A DNA stretch of 64,000 bases from Rhodosporidiobolus odoratus (taxonomy: Eukaryota > Basidiomycota > Microbotryomycetes > Sporidiobolales > Sporidiobolaceae), in NCBI GenBank assembly GCA_034387635.1, contig JAOANU010000004.1:1488001-1552000 (forward strand). The letters run 5' to 3'. Below, piece by piece: positions 23,095-34,257 of this stretch. The position numbers and the translations under genes were made by a program. The notes under the pieces were generated by a model. The model worked only from the letters and a program-made list of their open reading frames with translations, searched no databases and was not told the origin of the DNA. Position 1 is the stretch's first letter, and every line of letters begins with the position of its first letter.

Positions 23095-24601
23095 CTACAA
23101 CACGACCTTGATCCCCGCACTCCTACACTGTCCAACTACCTTCCTCGCAACCCCCTCTAAACCTCCCTCGGTCGACCCCCCTTCCCCCAACATCTTAATC
23201 TTAGCCACCTCATAAACATGCTTGACACTGATAGTCCCCACTGCCGATCCAGTTGGTGTCCCCGGTGAACCGGAAGCGGTTTCGAGGCCGGCGCAGAGCT
23301 TGAGGAGGTGCATTGTTGGCGGGGGTTTGGTGGTAAAGGTGAAGGTTCGGTCGGGTTGGATGGTGATGAGGACGGGAATGGGGGTGCCGGGGACGAGGGA
23401 GGCCGTTCGGGCTGCACAAAGAGGGGAAGAGAAAAGCCAGTAAGCGGGCTGTGATGCGGAACAGTCCTGTGCGCTTGCTGCCACGGCGTCAGGTACAGAC
23501 GCGAGAGCAAAGAACTCGACGGAGAGTGCTGGCTGGCGGCAGTATCAGCGCGCGAGACCTATCGATCTCCTACAAATAGGCGTGAGGGCCCAGCAGGACG
23601 ACCAGCACGCGTCAACGACCCTTCTCGCCCATCGCACCATGTGGGGTTCCTTCGTATCCGTCTGTACGACCCGGATGTATCGTTCGAGGCGGTATAGGAA
23701 AGCTAGCTTACCTGCACACCCGAAGAGGGAAAAAAAGGCTTGAGGTCAGTTGTCCGTCCTTCGTGCCTCGGCGGGGAGGGCACCCCAGGCTACGCGAATG
23801 ACACCATTCGACGCAGCGCAGCCACATTGTGTCGCAGACGCAATTTCAGGCCGAAATACGCACAATTATACTCTTTACAGAAGTCCATAGCTTTGACACC
23901 CCGAGCACCAAGTGCTGGGCCCACTGGGGGCGTCGGGCTGGCTTTTCCTGCCCCGACGATCAGCCTTTCGCGTGGCGATGGTGGCAGGGCGACCAGTGGG
24001 AAGCGACGATTTTTGTGATGATATTGAGGTCAAGAGAAAAGACCGATTCGATCAAGATTGTCGGGAAGTAAAGGGCAAACCGAGCGAGAGATGGCGGTGT
24101 GACGCGTTACGCATGACACCCGAGAGTGTACGAGGCGCGGGCAGATGAAGACGCAGGCGGACGAGGTGAAATGAGGCGGGACGGAGGTAAATAAGGCGAC
24201 GGATGAGGGCGATCGGGTTGAAGGAGAAGGGGCAGTGAGGGAGTCGACGTCAGCGCGGCTGGACGAGAAGGCGGTAAGCTACAAGAAGGAGCGAGTGGAC
24301 ATACCTGTGATGCGCACGTGAGGACGTCCGGACAGCAAAAAGAGGGTCGGAGGACAAGATGGCGAAGTACAGAATGTAAATTAGCTCTGGCAGACGCGCT
24401 GAGCTGTTCGAAGCCAGCAAGGAGAATTTCTGACGCACCTGCCAGTGGCAATGCACAGACAGCGTTGGCGAGGAGATGTGGACGAAGTTACGCGAGTTGA
24501 GGCGGAGTACCAGAGTGTGACCAGGTGAGCAGGAAGCAGCAAGTCAGAGCAGTCGAGACGCACCTGACTGTTTGGGCTGCTTGCTGAGCTGCTTTTGACA
24601 T
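23095..24601 (-). CDS. Mitochondrial ribosomal protein uL11 (MRPL19-type)
   Basis: Component of the GTPase-associated centre of the mitochondrial large ribosomal subunit. Exon 1 from the ATG at 24601 gives [13 protein letters not shown]. Exon 2 (about 23975-23864) gives [19 protein letters not shown] and [12 protein letters not shown], the classic L11 N-terminal domain. Exon 3 (about 23412-23095) gives [23 protein letters not shown] and a C-terminal domain ending GIKVVL. Splice phases agree (AG|G, T|CC). The length of about 150 residues fits bacterial-type L11. The two introns, about 580 and 450 bp, are far longer than others in the window, so an extra exon or intronic RNA inside them cannot be ruled out. 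Confidence 0.9.
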
Positions 24602-27115
24602 GTTCAAGGCAGACTGTAGTCGAGATTAGAGGACAAGACTGGTTTCATCAACACCTTCAAGTAGTTCCCCTCAACTAGGTCAAAGTGCGCTGCTGTGCCC
24701 TCGTATCGACATGAACAGCGTACAATACTACGCTACGAGCTCTCCGATGAATCGGGTGGCGAGGAGGACGAAATGGGAATGGTCAACTGATGAAGGGACG
24801 TAGGGGTGAGCAGCCTCTCTGACTGCTCTGGGCAGCGTGGGACAGCAACAGTGACCCTCTGATCGATCTGCAAGAGCGCACAGTACTGTGATGCAGCTGT
24901 CCCCCGCAAGATTGAACCGACTCTGCTCTTCTTCGTCGACTATGGTTACGGTACTTCGCTCGCTATTCGCCGATCCACCTCGAATCGATACTTTAGCTCT
25001 TTCCTGCAAATTAACATTGAAGGCGAAACCTCGCCTGGGGACGCTGCTTTCCCTGAGGCTTCTTACGTCAAAATGCGGTACCGGTACTTCGCTCGCTTTT
25101 TCTCTCTCCAAATGTCGGTGCCGCCCTTCGCCGTCTTACAGCATACTCGCGCTACAAAGCTTCCCTGCTATCGCCTTCGTACCCTCCGGTATTAAGTTCT
25201 TTTCCGTAGTCATCTCACTCAGTCTTCACTCGCACCCGCCACGTCATTTTCTCCCCCTCTTCGCATCCTCCTGCGGACAGCTTTGCCAATCTTCAGCAAT
25301 AGCAGGCTCTCGACGCTCTCGTCGACCTACCCAGCTTAGCTGGCGCTTCCTGCTCATCTTATTCTCCGCCGGTATCCGCCCCCACTCTCCCCCTTTATCA
25401 GCTTCGGTCCGAAATCGTCCGCGGGCTCTGACTATTCGCGCCGAACGCCTCGGGTTCTTCCGCTCTTGCCTCCCCTTGCTGTACGAGTCGCCTACCCGCG
25501 CAGCGCATGCCATGACCACGCTGCCGAGTACAAGTCAACTCGTAAACCGTGAGCACCTATCCCTGGCCCCGCGCAACCCGCTCCGTTCCGCAACGTTCGC
25601 AACACTTCCATCCTCAGTCGCTTGCGCCGCGTGAGCGATGCTGATGACCACATCGTTGCCTGTTCTTTCTCCCTTCGCACACACCAGAACGGCCGCTTTA
25701 CTTTGCCGGTGCGTTCTCTCTGCTCTTTCTCTACGCAATCCGTGTCTCCTGTGCCACGTCTCTGCGGTTCACTGCTCTGTTGGCCGTGCCTTTCTCGTGC
25801 ACAAAATTTAAAAACGAGAAGTTGTATGACATGGGGAGGAAACAGGAGTATTGGCCGAGGGCGAGGAGTAGGGGAGTCGGATGAGCTGGTGAACGATGTA
25901 GAGTCCTGATATATCGCCATTCAAAACAGGCATGCCTTGTGATTGCACTCAAGCGCATCGATAGGCATCTGGTTATAAAAGCGGAGAAGACCCTCAGGTA
26001 AAGAAACAAAGAGGTTCGCAGCTCCGTGACTGAATAGGTTAGTGGGTAGGCTAGTGGGAAGTAAGCCGAGCTACGCATGAGAACTATACAGTATATCATC
26101 CGGTAGTTTGCCCCTTTTAGCCCATAATTTTGAGGGGAGAGAAGCATGCAAAGCCGCTAGTTGACCTTCTCAAAACGGATGGAGTGTTGACCTCGTCGCG
26201 CTGTTGCCAACAAGCTCTATCAGGTGTAGCACAACTCTGGATACAGGATACAGCACTAGTGCAGCTACTCGACCTATTCTTCGAGGTCGTTTTGGTAAGC
26301 CCCCCGTAATGCTGCCTAACGCAACTTTCGTTTGCACATCAGACTGTCTTAATTTGTTCGCTTCACTCGGCAATCCGAAGCCAATACAAGTCAGAGAACC
26401 CCTGTGCTCCTTCTGGTCAGGGATTTGGCTACAGGTTCCAGGCTGCGTCCTCCACTTCTCCGTCCACAATCGCCTTTCCCTTCAACACAAATTCCGACAT
26501 CCCACCCGGGGTACAAGGTGCCCATTCGTCTCTTTGTGCAGTTTGATTGACCAGTGATCTTGTATGCTATGCGAAGAAAGGCTGGAGTGCCCGGTTGGAA
26601 GGGTAGAAAGGGAGGGAGGGATAGGGAGCTGATTAAGAGGCGGAGGGGGTGTTCCCGCTTCTCTTTCTCCTGCCCACCCTCTTCTTCTGCACTCCTCCTC
26701 CTCGCTATCTTTGAAGAAGGCGCATCCTACAGTGGCGTGAGGTGAACGAGATGGAGGCGTTCCCGCCTCGCCGCAAGCGCAAAAGGTCGAGGTCGAGGTT
26801 GGTACGGCGGTATGAGGTCGAGGCAGATGGCAGAGATGGGCATGGGAGAGAGAGAGTCATGCTTGATACGACATCAGGCTGAGGAAGGATGCCACTGTAA
26901 ACATACAGCTTATGTCAAGATGTGCTACAGCCATGGGAGGTGGACTAGAAGGGGAGATAAGGATGAGACGGGCGAAGAAGGTGAGGACAACAAAGGCGGT
27001 CGGAGGAGAAACAGGCGAGGAGGAACAGATCGGAGGGATCATGGAGTAGGATGGGCGAGACGGACGGACGAAAGACGGTAAGATAGAGCAGGTAAGCCCG
27101 CAACGGAAAGCGTCC
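24602..27115. other. Gene-poor stretch, 2.5 kb
   Basis: No gene could be named. Open frames exist on both strands: plus 24888-25634, and minus 24728-25111 and 25244-25519, the last two less biased in composition. None carries a recognisable domain. An exact copy of the dispersed motif lies at 26162-26173. Nothing in the inverted-repeat arm was detected left of about 27.1 kb. Confidence 0.3.
26162..26173 (-). repeat. Dispersed motif TTGAGAAGGTCA, solo copy
   Basis: Exact 12-bp copy (reads TGACCTTCTCAA on the plus strand) in the gene-poor stretch. No transposon coding sequence is visible within 900 bp on either side. Confidence 0.6.
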
Positions 27116-28563
27116 TCAAGTCTGTAACGTCGACCTCAGACCCCTCATCCTCATCCACGAATTGGCGCCCATTATCGTGTCATACCCTCTCTTCTCCCAC
27201 CAGCCCTGAACCTTCTCCTTCTCTACCTCACATCCGACGCAATCTTCCAGCGCTTCCTCCACATCGAAGAACCTGAACTCGACGTCCAGCCCGCTATTGC
27301 CCCACCATTCGAGCACGTCCACGCGAGCGTAGCGTGTGGCGACAATAAGGACCTCTTTATCGTATGCGAGGGGGAATCGGGAGGACCGCCACCAGGCGAG
27401 GAGCGGAAGATTGCCGGACTTGGATAGACTGTAGAGGGCGGCTTTGGTGTACTTGCAGGGGAGACCAGACTGGGACCACCACTCGAGGCAGACTAGCGTA
27501 CGATACGGGCGCGGGTGTAATCGAGGGAGAGGAAAAGAAAAGGGAATCGGCGCAGGGGAGGGGAAGGAATCGAAGTTGGTCTCGTGCAGCTCAGGAAAAG
27601 GGTCGGTCTACGACACGAGAAACGCACCATCGCTGCCTTCCATACTTGCAAAGTCCAGTACATTTCCAATCTTCAGCTTGAGGCCGCTCTTCTTCCACCA
27701 TTCGAGGGTGGGAACTTGGCGCTTGATCGTTGCGGAAGAGAGGGCAGCTTCGGAGTAGTCTGCGAGAGTGGAGAAAGTCAGCCGATATACGTATACCTTG
27801 GGTAGTAGCGCAGAGGATGGGGCGAGGCGGGACAACTGGCTCAAAAGGACAGAAACGCACGAAGAGGAAGACCCGAGTTGAGCCAAAAGTCGAGCACTGC
27901 AGAGAGAATGTATCAATACGTGAGATAGCCCGGCAAAGGCATCAAGATGGCAGTTTGGTAAAGAATAATGGTGCAGTAAACGCTGCAAGGGGGAGACAAC
28001 GCACTATCGACCTGGCCATGCCTACTCGCCTCGTCGACCGCCTCCGCCGTCGTGCTCGCATCCGGTCGCATCCCTCCTTCCCTCGCCAGAGCCCACTCGA
28101 GCACATCATTTCTACCCCACGCGCTCGCCACAACCGGCAGCAACTCTTCCACCCTCTCCTCAAACTGCCTTTTCTCGTCCGTCCACAGCTTCTCCAATGC
28201 CGGAATGAGGGCGAAGCGGATCATCACCCTCGCGCCCCATTGCGTGAATGTACGCTGACCGTGTGCGAGGGCGTAGGGAATGGAGTGCGGCGAGTTAAGG
28301 GAACGAAGGATGGCCCGATCCAAGGGGGTGGCGAACTCGATCCAGGGTGACGAAGTTGGCAAGCGCGTGTGTACTCCGAGTGCACTGGCTAGTTCCCAGT
28401 CTCCCGCAAAGGTCAAGATTACTGAGACGATTTCAGGAGGAAGTCGACGTGAAGCGGGAACTGGAGTCGAGGAGGAGAGTTTGGTATCTTCTTCTCCTGC
28501 TGCTATTGCTGCCGCGGAGGATAGCGTGTGAGCATGGTCGGATGGGGGAGTCACCGCGCCCAT
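27116..28563 (-). CDS. F-box-like protein with LEWW repeats, copy 1
   Basis: Copy 1 of a duplicated gene. It starts at 28563 with MGAVTPPSDHAH. An F-box-like helix (RRLPPEIVSVIL, residues about 40-52) is followed by helical repeats carrying the pattern LEWW-x2-SGL (seen as LDFWLNSGLPL, LEWWKKSGLKL, LEWWSQSGLP and LEWWGNSGLDV), an ankyrin-like layout common in fungal F-box proteins. By family it would recruit substrates to an SCF ubiquitin ligase; the target is unknown. At least four exons splice in phase, with the last ending at 27116. Exons 1-3 are nearly identical to the copy at 55798-57271, but intron 1 is unrelated in sequence and the last exon is clearly diverged, including a different C-terminal end. 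It is transcribed divergently from the NMNAT gene. Confidence 0.7.
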
Positions 28564-28918
28564 TGCTGATTCGTATCAAAGTGGGGAAGCGGAAGTAGAA
28601 CGCAAGAGTTAAGATTGGAAAAGGCGATTAGGTTTGAGTGTAGTGCTAGTAAGGGTCGATTACAGTTGCTCCCTCGTGTTTGTAATGAATCAATTGTAAT
28701 CTTGTTCATCTCTTACTCGCTCTCACTCCCGTCGACTCACTCTGATCGCCTTGCCACTGCGCCAATCATACTCACGTCACGCTCAACTACCGGACAAACG
28801 CGACAAAACTTTTATCCGTGGTGTGGAAGAGAAACGGCTTCATCAGTTGAATTCGCCATTTCTCATCAATCCCGATCTCGCGTCTTACCGCGTAGATCAG
28901 GGTAAGGACACTGGCAAG
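28564..28918. promoter_or_regulatory. Shared divergent promoter, copy 1
   Basis: 355 bp between the starts of the F-box gene (28563, minus) and NMNAT (28919, plus). It must hold both promoters. It is almost identical to 55441-55797, so both gene pairs probably keep the same regulation. Confidence 0.6.
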
Positions 28919-30696
28919 ATGGACGGAGACTACGTTTTCCCTACTTACAGGCTTGGGCGGGTGACCGGTGCGGTTTCTTCCTCTTCCCCTCATCACTCTC
29001 GGGTGGTTCTGGGCGGATAGCCTCCACTCTTCTCTTGCCCGGCGGTTTGCTTGATCCTGTTGCCATAGGAGAGATTAGCTAAGAGACACTGACGCCCTTC
29101 TCTCCTGCATATTTCCATTCGTCTTTCCGTTCCATCCTCATCTCGATCTTTTTCTCCGCAATTCGGGCTCGCCTCGGCTGCCATTCCCGTCCCGCCTACC
29201 TCGTTCGCCCACGTTCCGACTGTACCACCATACCACGCCGTCTCTGGCCGTCCTGCCCTCACCTTGTACCGCCGCTCGTCGCGCTTGATGCGCACTTGCC
29301 GTTCCCCACTGTTCCTTCCTGTCCCCACCTCTGTGCCCCAACGTATCCCTCTCTTCCCGAATGTTCCGCACCGATTACACTCGTCACTATTGCGCGCACG
29401 GCGTCTATCAGGCCCGAACGCTGCCACCAAGACTCCCCTCGTCCTGGTCGCCTGTGGTTCCTATTCCCCTGTCACCTTCCTCCACCTCCGCCTCTTCGAA
29501 ATGGCTCGGGACGACGCCAACCTCAACACCCACTACAGCGTCGTCGGAGGGTTCCTCTCTCCCGTTAATGACCGCTACGCCAAGCTTGGTCTTGCCCCGG
29601 CGAAACACCGCCTGCGCATGTGCGAAGATGCGGTGAGGGAGACGAGCGACTGGTTGAGCGTCGATCAGTGGGAGGCCAGGCAGGAGAGCTACACCCCGAC
29701 GGCGCAGGTGCTGGATCACTTCAACGAGGAGATCAACGTCAAGAGGGGTGGGGTCGAGGTGGAATGGGAGGAGAATGGGCGGAGAAGGGTTGAAAAAAGA
29801 AAAGCGAGGATCATGCTGCTGGCGGGAAGTGATCTCATCCTGACAATGAGTGAGCCGGGAGTCTGGGCAGAGAAGGATGTACGTGCTAACTTATTCACCC
29901 TCTCGCTTGACTCTTTCCGCCTTTTCTCGATGCCTTCCCCCGTCTCTTCCCGACCTCGCGCCCTCGATTCGGACTCACTCGCTTGGGCTTGCAGCTGCAC
30001 CACATCCTCGGCCTGTACGGTTGTTATATCATCGAGCGTTCCGAATCTGAGCTGGACCAGACCATCTTCTCGTCAAGTTCGGTACATTCGAGGAGTCCAT
30101 TAGCGCTGTATCGCCACAACATCCGAATGGTGCGTTTCAGTCTGCATCATGCTCCAGTTTCGGGCTCAACTGAGATCATCCCCCTCCGAACGAACGCAGG
30201 TCGAGCAAACTGTTCGCAATGACGTCTCCTCCACCAAGGTTCGCCTCTTCATCCGGAAGAACATGAGCGTCAAGTACCTGATCCCGAGCGTCGTCATCCG
30301 GTACATCCAGCGGGAAGGACTGTGAGTCAAGCTGCCCTTGTCCATTGTTCCTGTTCTTGCGCGTTCTCCTCCGCAGCTACCGACGCTGACCTCACTTGTG
30401 CGATTCTTTCCGCTCATGATATGTGCCTCTTTCCCCTGCGTAGGTACAGAACCGCCGACCGCCGCCGCAGCTCGATGCTCGCGCGTCCGGCACCAGCATC
30501 TCTGCAGCCTCCGCAGACTTTCGGCTCAGCGATTCCCTCGGCATCCACCTCGCGACCCAACTCTGCCACCGTCGATACGACTTTTCCTGCACCCTCCGCG
30601 ACTGCCACTTCTCCGCCAGTCGCCAGCTCGACATCCTCCGGAGCAAGTCACGGCGACAAGGGCCGAAGCGGAGCGGACGTGGAGATGGCGACATGA
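28919..30696 (+). CDS. Nicotinamide mononucleotide adenylyltransferase (NMNAT), copy 1
   Basis: Joins ATP and NMN (or NaMN) to make NAD (or its deamido form), the final shared step of NAD synthesis. Exon 1 is 28919-28967 (MDGDYVFPTYRLGRVTG), exon 2 is 29412-29878, and exon 3 starts at 29995. Exon 2 carries the nucleotidyltransferase motif GSYSPVTFLHLRLFEMA (the GxFxPxTxxH signature). The C-terminal exons carry SSTKVRLFIRKNMSVKYLIP, the SSTxxR ATP-binding motif, then VVIRYIQREGLYR. A Ser/Thr/Pro-rich tail of about 75 residues follows and ends at 30696. The first intron is about 440 bp. The frame is intact. Copy 2 at 53661-55440 is nearly identical up to the tail, where the two proteins become different. 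Confidence 0.93.
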
Positions 30697-30966
30697 TTTG
30701 ACAGTCAGAGACAGTCAGATGAGTATCGGTTTTGGTCAGCTCAGTTGTGTTACTTTCCCTTTTTCCGGTGTCCTCGTCGGTGCCGTGTGTTCCTTGCGCT
30801 CGTTCGTTTTTCGAGCTTAGCTGTATCGTACGCGTGTCTCGTTGTAGTAACAGATGAGCAGTAGTCAGAGCCGATAAGAAGTACCGCGCCACACCGCAAT
30901 CCACGCACAGGGCCCGAAAAACTGAGCCAGCGTCAGCAAACGCGTCTATTGACTCATCCGACCAAT

Positions 30967-33879
30967 CTACCTGAGCTCTTTCAACTGCTCCTTCAGCCTC
31001 TCATACTCCTCCGTATCCTCGAAGCAGTCCCTCGTGCGGCCCATGAAAGTCCTGACCAAACTCCTCGCCTGGAACTTCCAATCCTTCTTGACCAGCTCGC
31101 CGTCCGGTCCATCCTTACTTCCCAGATTCTCCAGCATCGTGACTACCTCTTCGACCCTCTCGACTGCGGCGCGGAAAGCGGTCAAGTCGCGTTCGAAAGT
31201 CGGGTCGACGACGACGGCGCGGTAGGCCTTGAGGTGAGCTTCAAGGGCGCCGGCATAATCGGAGAGAGCAAGGAGGAGTCGAGCATGGGCGAGGAAAATG
31301 CGAGGTGAATTGGAGACGTGGGGGAGGATAGTCTGCTCGAGGAGGTGTTGAACGGGTTTGAGCAACCCTTTTCCAGAGTTGGGATCGACCACTTCTTCTC
31401 CCTTGTCGTTCTCGTCGCGACCTGCGCGAGTGACAGCTTCGACTAATCGATCGAGGACGTCGAGGTCGACCGCTCCTTCGCCGTCCTTGTCTACGCGCAT
31501 CTGGATGATCCGGTCGAGGGAACGGCAGGCTTCGGAAAGTTCGCCAACATCGACGGAAACGATCATGTAGTTGTACCATAGGCGCCAGGAGTCGTAGGAA
31601 TACTTGATCGATTGGCGGAGGCATTGGAAAGCGGCGCGTTTGCGAGAGAAGGGGAGAGAGATGACTGCTTCCTTCTCGTCCTCCCCGACCGGGACAGGTT
31701 CTTCATCGAGCTCCTCATCCCACTCTTCTTTGGCGGCTCCGTTCCGCGCACCAACATCGCCCTCGAGCTCCCCTCGTCGCAGGTGGCAAGAAGCGAGGTT
31801 GCTCCATGCCTCCGCATCCTCGCCGTCCAGCCCCACCGCCCTGCCAAACGCCTCTTGAGCTCCCTCCCACTCCTCGAGCTTCATCTCGCAGCATCCGAGG
31901 GTGAACCAGGTCCTGGGATAGAGCGGGTTGATCTTCAGCGCCGTCCTCAGCGCCTTGGATGCCTTGGCCCACTCCTGCGAACTCCAGTACACTGCCCCGA
32001 GGGATCTCTGCGCCCGCGACGAGGTATGCCCCGATACCTCCCATGCCTTCTCGTAGTGCTCGGGATCCCGCTCGAGCTCTCCAAGCGTGCACCACAGCTT
32101 CGCCTCCCGCTTCTCCCCACCTCGGAACACCTTACCCCCCTCGCCCTTCCTCTCATTCATAACATCCTCACTCTCCTTCTTCCCGCCTTCCAACAAACTC
32201 TTGATAATCTCGACTCCCCTATCCGGCCTCTCCAAGCTCATCCAACACCTAGCCACCTCCTCCCACAATTCCAACCTCGTAAAGATTTCCAACGCAGATT
32301 TGACAATCCCCAGACTCATATACCTGACCGCAAGTTCACGTTCCATCTCCCAAGCGGGAGGAAGGGCCAACGCATGGAACTGTTCCAACCTTTCTCGGGC
32401 GGTGGCCATATCCTCCTCCTTTACCGCACTCGAGATGGCAGAGACTTCGGTACCCGATCCATCTCGGAGTTGATCGACCAGAGCTTGCATTTGAAGAACT
32501 CCTCGTTCGACGGTGCGGGATCGACCGGATTCGGCGCGGCAACGGAGGAGGAGGGCCATGGAGTGAACGGACCAGTTGCGAGGGTGAGAGAGGACGCGCG
32601 CGACGAAGGAGGAAATCTGGGAGGTCGAGAGGACGTCGGCAGAAAGGTGGAGGAGGGAGGTTGGGGCGGGGAGGGTTGCAAGGGAGAGGGAGAGGAGGAG
32701 GGACTGCGAGAAGGCGGTGATGGTGGGTTGGTTGGCGGGATCGAGGGAGGAGAGGGGAAGAGAGGACAAGGAGGCGTTGGAAGTGGCGGTGAGGTGAGCG
32801 GGCGAGTCGTCTTCGGTCTCGGCAGCGGCGGTGGAGCAAGAAGATGGAGTGGTGGTAAACTCGGTTTTCTCGAGTAGGGTGTCGTCGTTGAGGTCAAGGA
32901 CCGACGGAATCTTGGCCGCAGCTTCTTCGACTCCATCCTTCTTCTCTTCCTCCGCCGCCTTTGAGCTTCCATCTCGAGCAAGCACAACTAGCTGCGTCTT
33001 TTCTTCGAGCTGCCATTTCGTCCTCTTCCCCATTCGACCCGTAAGCTCCCACTCCAGCTCCGCCTCTTGTGCTGCTGCCTGAGCGAGCGTAGTCGCCTCC
33101 TTCTGCGCACTCGAGTGCGGGCTAGCGCGGCTCAAGAGACTGGCGAGCAGCGATAGAGAAAGGGTGAGGGAGGCGCGCTCGGGAGAGTGGGAGGGGAGGG
33201 CGAGGCGGAGAGCGTGGGCGGAGGCGGAGACGTAAGAAGGCAGAGGGACGGGCTCGTCGAGAACCTTGAGCCACATGAGGCCGGCTCGGAGACGCCATAT
33301 GGGTAAGGAAGGGAGGGTGAATGCGGAAGCGGAGAAGGGTTGCGTGGTAGTAGCGGCGTTGGGTAGGTCGGACGACGAAGAGGTTGAGTCGGATCCGGGA
33401 GAGAAAGGAGAAGGGATGAGGCCGAAGATCTGGAGGGCGAGGAGGAGGAAACCGGTAGATTTCGACAGGTGATAGACGGGCTCTCCCGCGAGCGCCAGAG
33501 CGTCGATCGCGTACTCGTTGAGCTCGTGTTCTGCCAGATCTCCTCGCTCCACTCCGACTGGGCTGAAGAGGCTCGACGGCTTGAGGGGTAAGGCGGGACC
33601 AACCCAGTTGACCTGGGCATAGGCATGCAAGGCTGCCACTCCCGCAGCTAGTAGGTCCTCTTGGCTGTGACTCCCTGCTGATGGGAATGCCACGCCTGCC
33701 CGTAATTTGCCGGTTGATCGAGAGAAGCGAAAGAGTGAAGATGAGAAGGAAGTGGTGAGAGCTTGTTCAGGGAGAGCAGAACAGGCGGCGATGAAGGTGT
33801 CTGACGAGGATGTGGACGGTGTCGATAAATTCAGCAGCGCAGTCTCTGCTGCACAGAGGCAAGTGCTGGACGAGGCCAT
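30967..33879 (-). CDS. TPR protein, TTC27/Emw1 family
   Basis: Single uninterrupted 970-codon frame. Yeast-type Emw1 and human TTC27 are essential TPR proteins; Emw1 is linked to cell-wall maintenance, and the molecular role of the family is not settled. The middle carries the family's WELTGRMGKRTKWQ and RSWSVHSMALLLRCRAE-like stretch with VERGVLQMQALVDQ. The C-terminal half (residues about 560-760) has clear TPRs: KLWCTLGELERDPEHYEKAW, AQRSLGAVYWSSQEWAKAS, WFTLGCCEMKLEEWEGAQEA and AWSNLASCHLRRGE. It then has AFQCLRQSIKYSYDSWRLWY, diagnostic of TTC27. Lack of introns is unusual for this window. The start at 33879 is the first ATG of the frame. The gene lies inside the region enclosed by the inverted arms. 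Confidence 0.88.
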   Translation of the reverse strand: MASSSTCLCAAETALLNLSTPSTSSSDTFIAACSALPEQALTTSFSSSLFRFSRSTGKLRAGVAFPSAGSHSQEDLLAAGVAALHAYAQVNWVGPALPLKPSSLFSPVGVERGDLAEHELNEYAIDALALAGEPVYHLSKSTGFLLLALQIFGLIPSPFSPGSDSTSSSSDLPNAATTTQPFSASAFTLPSLPIWRLRAGLMWLKVLDEPVPLPSYVSASAHALRLALPSHSPERASLTLSLSLLASLLSRASPHSSAQKEATTLAQAAAQEAELEWELTGRMGKRTKWQLEEKTQLVVLARDGSSKAAEEEKKDGVEEAAAKIPSVLDLNDDTLLEKTEFTTTPSSCSTAAAETEDDSPAHLTATSNASLSSLPLSSLDPANQPTITAFSQSLLLSLSLATLPAPTSLLHLSADVLSTSQISSFVARVLSHPRNWSVHSMALLLRCRAESGRSRTVERGVLQMQALVDQLRDGSGTEVSAISSAVKEEDMATARERLEQFHALALPPAWEMERELAVRYMSLGIVKSALEIFTRLELWEEVARCWMSLERPDRGVEIIKSLLEGGKKESEDVMNERKGEGGKVFRGGEKREAKLWCTLGELERDPEHYEKAWEVSGHTSSRAQRSLGAVYWSSQEWAKASKALRTALKINPLYPRTWFTLGCCEMKLEEWEGAQEAFGRAVGLDGEDAEAWSNLASCHLRRGELEGDVGARNGAAKEEWDEELDEEPVPVGEDEKEAVISLPFSRKRAAFQCLRQSIKYSYDSWRLWYNYMIVSVDVGELSEACRSLDRIIQMRVDKDGEGAVDLDVLDRLVEAVTRAGRDENDKGEEVVDPNSGKGLLKPVQHLLEQTILPHVSNSPRIFLAHARLLLALSDYAGALEAHLKAYRAVVVDPTFERDLTAFRAAVERVEEVVTMLENLGSKDGPDGELVKKDWKFQARSLVRTFMGRTRDCFEDTEEYERLKEQLKELR

Positions 33880-34257
33880 TTGCTGCTGGACGAGACAACA
33901 TCAGCGTCTACAGCACGAGCAGAGAAAGGTTTGGTGCGGACAAGTCCCTTACTCCCGTGTAGATCTGTCCCGAGTTGACTGAGCGGACCACGAGGAGAAC
34001 GAGCAGTGTCCACAGAACTCGAAAGAAGGAGAAAGTTTTTTTCCGAGAGAGCTGAGGTGAGATGGACTCCCCCCCTGTTTCTCCTTCCTTCTCTTTTACA
34101 GCATGTAGACTGTGAATACCGCGCACAACTTTAAATACAGAAAGCGCTAAGCAAGTGTCCGCCTCTTCTCTCCCCTACTGTCCACCTCCCTCAGCTAGCA
34201 AAATGCCTCATTATATCTACCTTTTTCCTCCTACCCCTGAGCATAACAACAAACACC

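Larger units (their letters stand above)
27116..30491 (+). repeat. Left arm of a large inverted duplication
   Basis: Inverted counterpart of 53874-57271 (coordinates sum to about 84,360 throughout). It spans the F-box gene, the shared promoter and most of NMNAT. Near-identical core: about 27,630-30,491, apart from intron 1 of the F-box gene (about 27,902-28,005). Beyond both ends the two arms remain alignable only as diverged coding sequence. Confidence 0.85.

Noticed and set aside
24888..25634. Long plus-strand open frame (248 codons)
   Set aside because: Ser/Leu/Arg/Pro-rich translation without domain. Overlapping minus-strand frames look at least as good, and no splice or start context supports it.
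29264..30103. Long unspliced frame covering the NMNAT exon 2 region
   Set aside because: Its upstream part is intron 1. The true start is 28919, where MDGDYVFPTYRLGR matches the family N-terminus.
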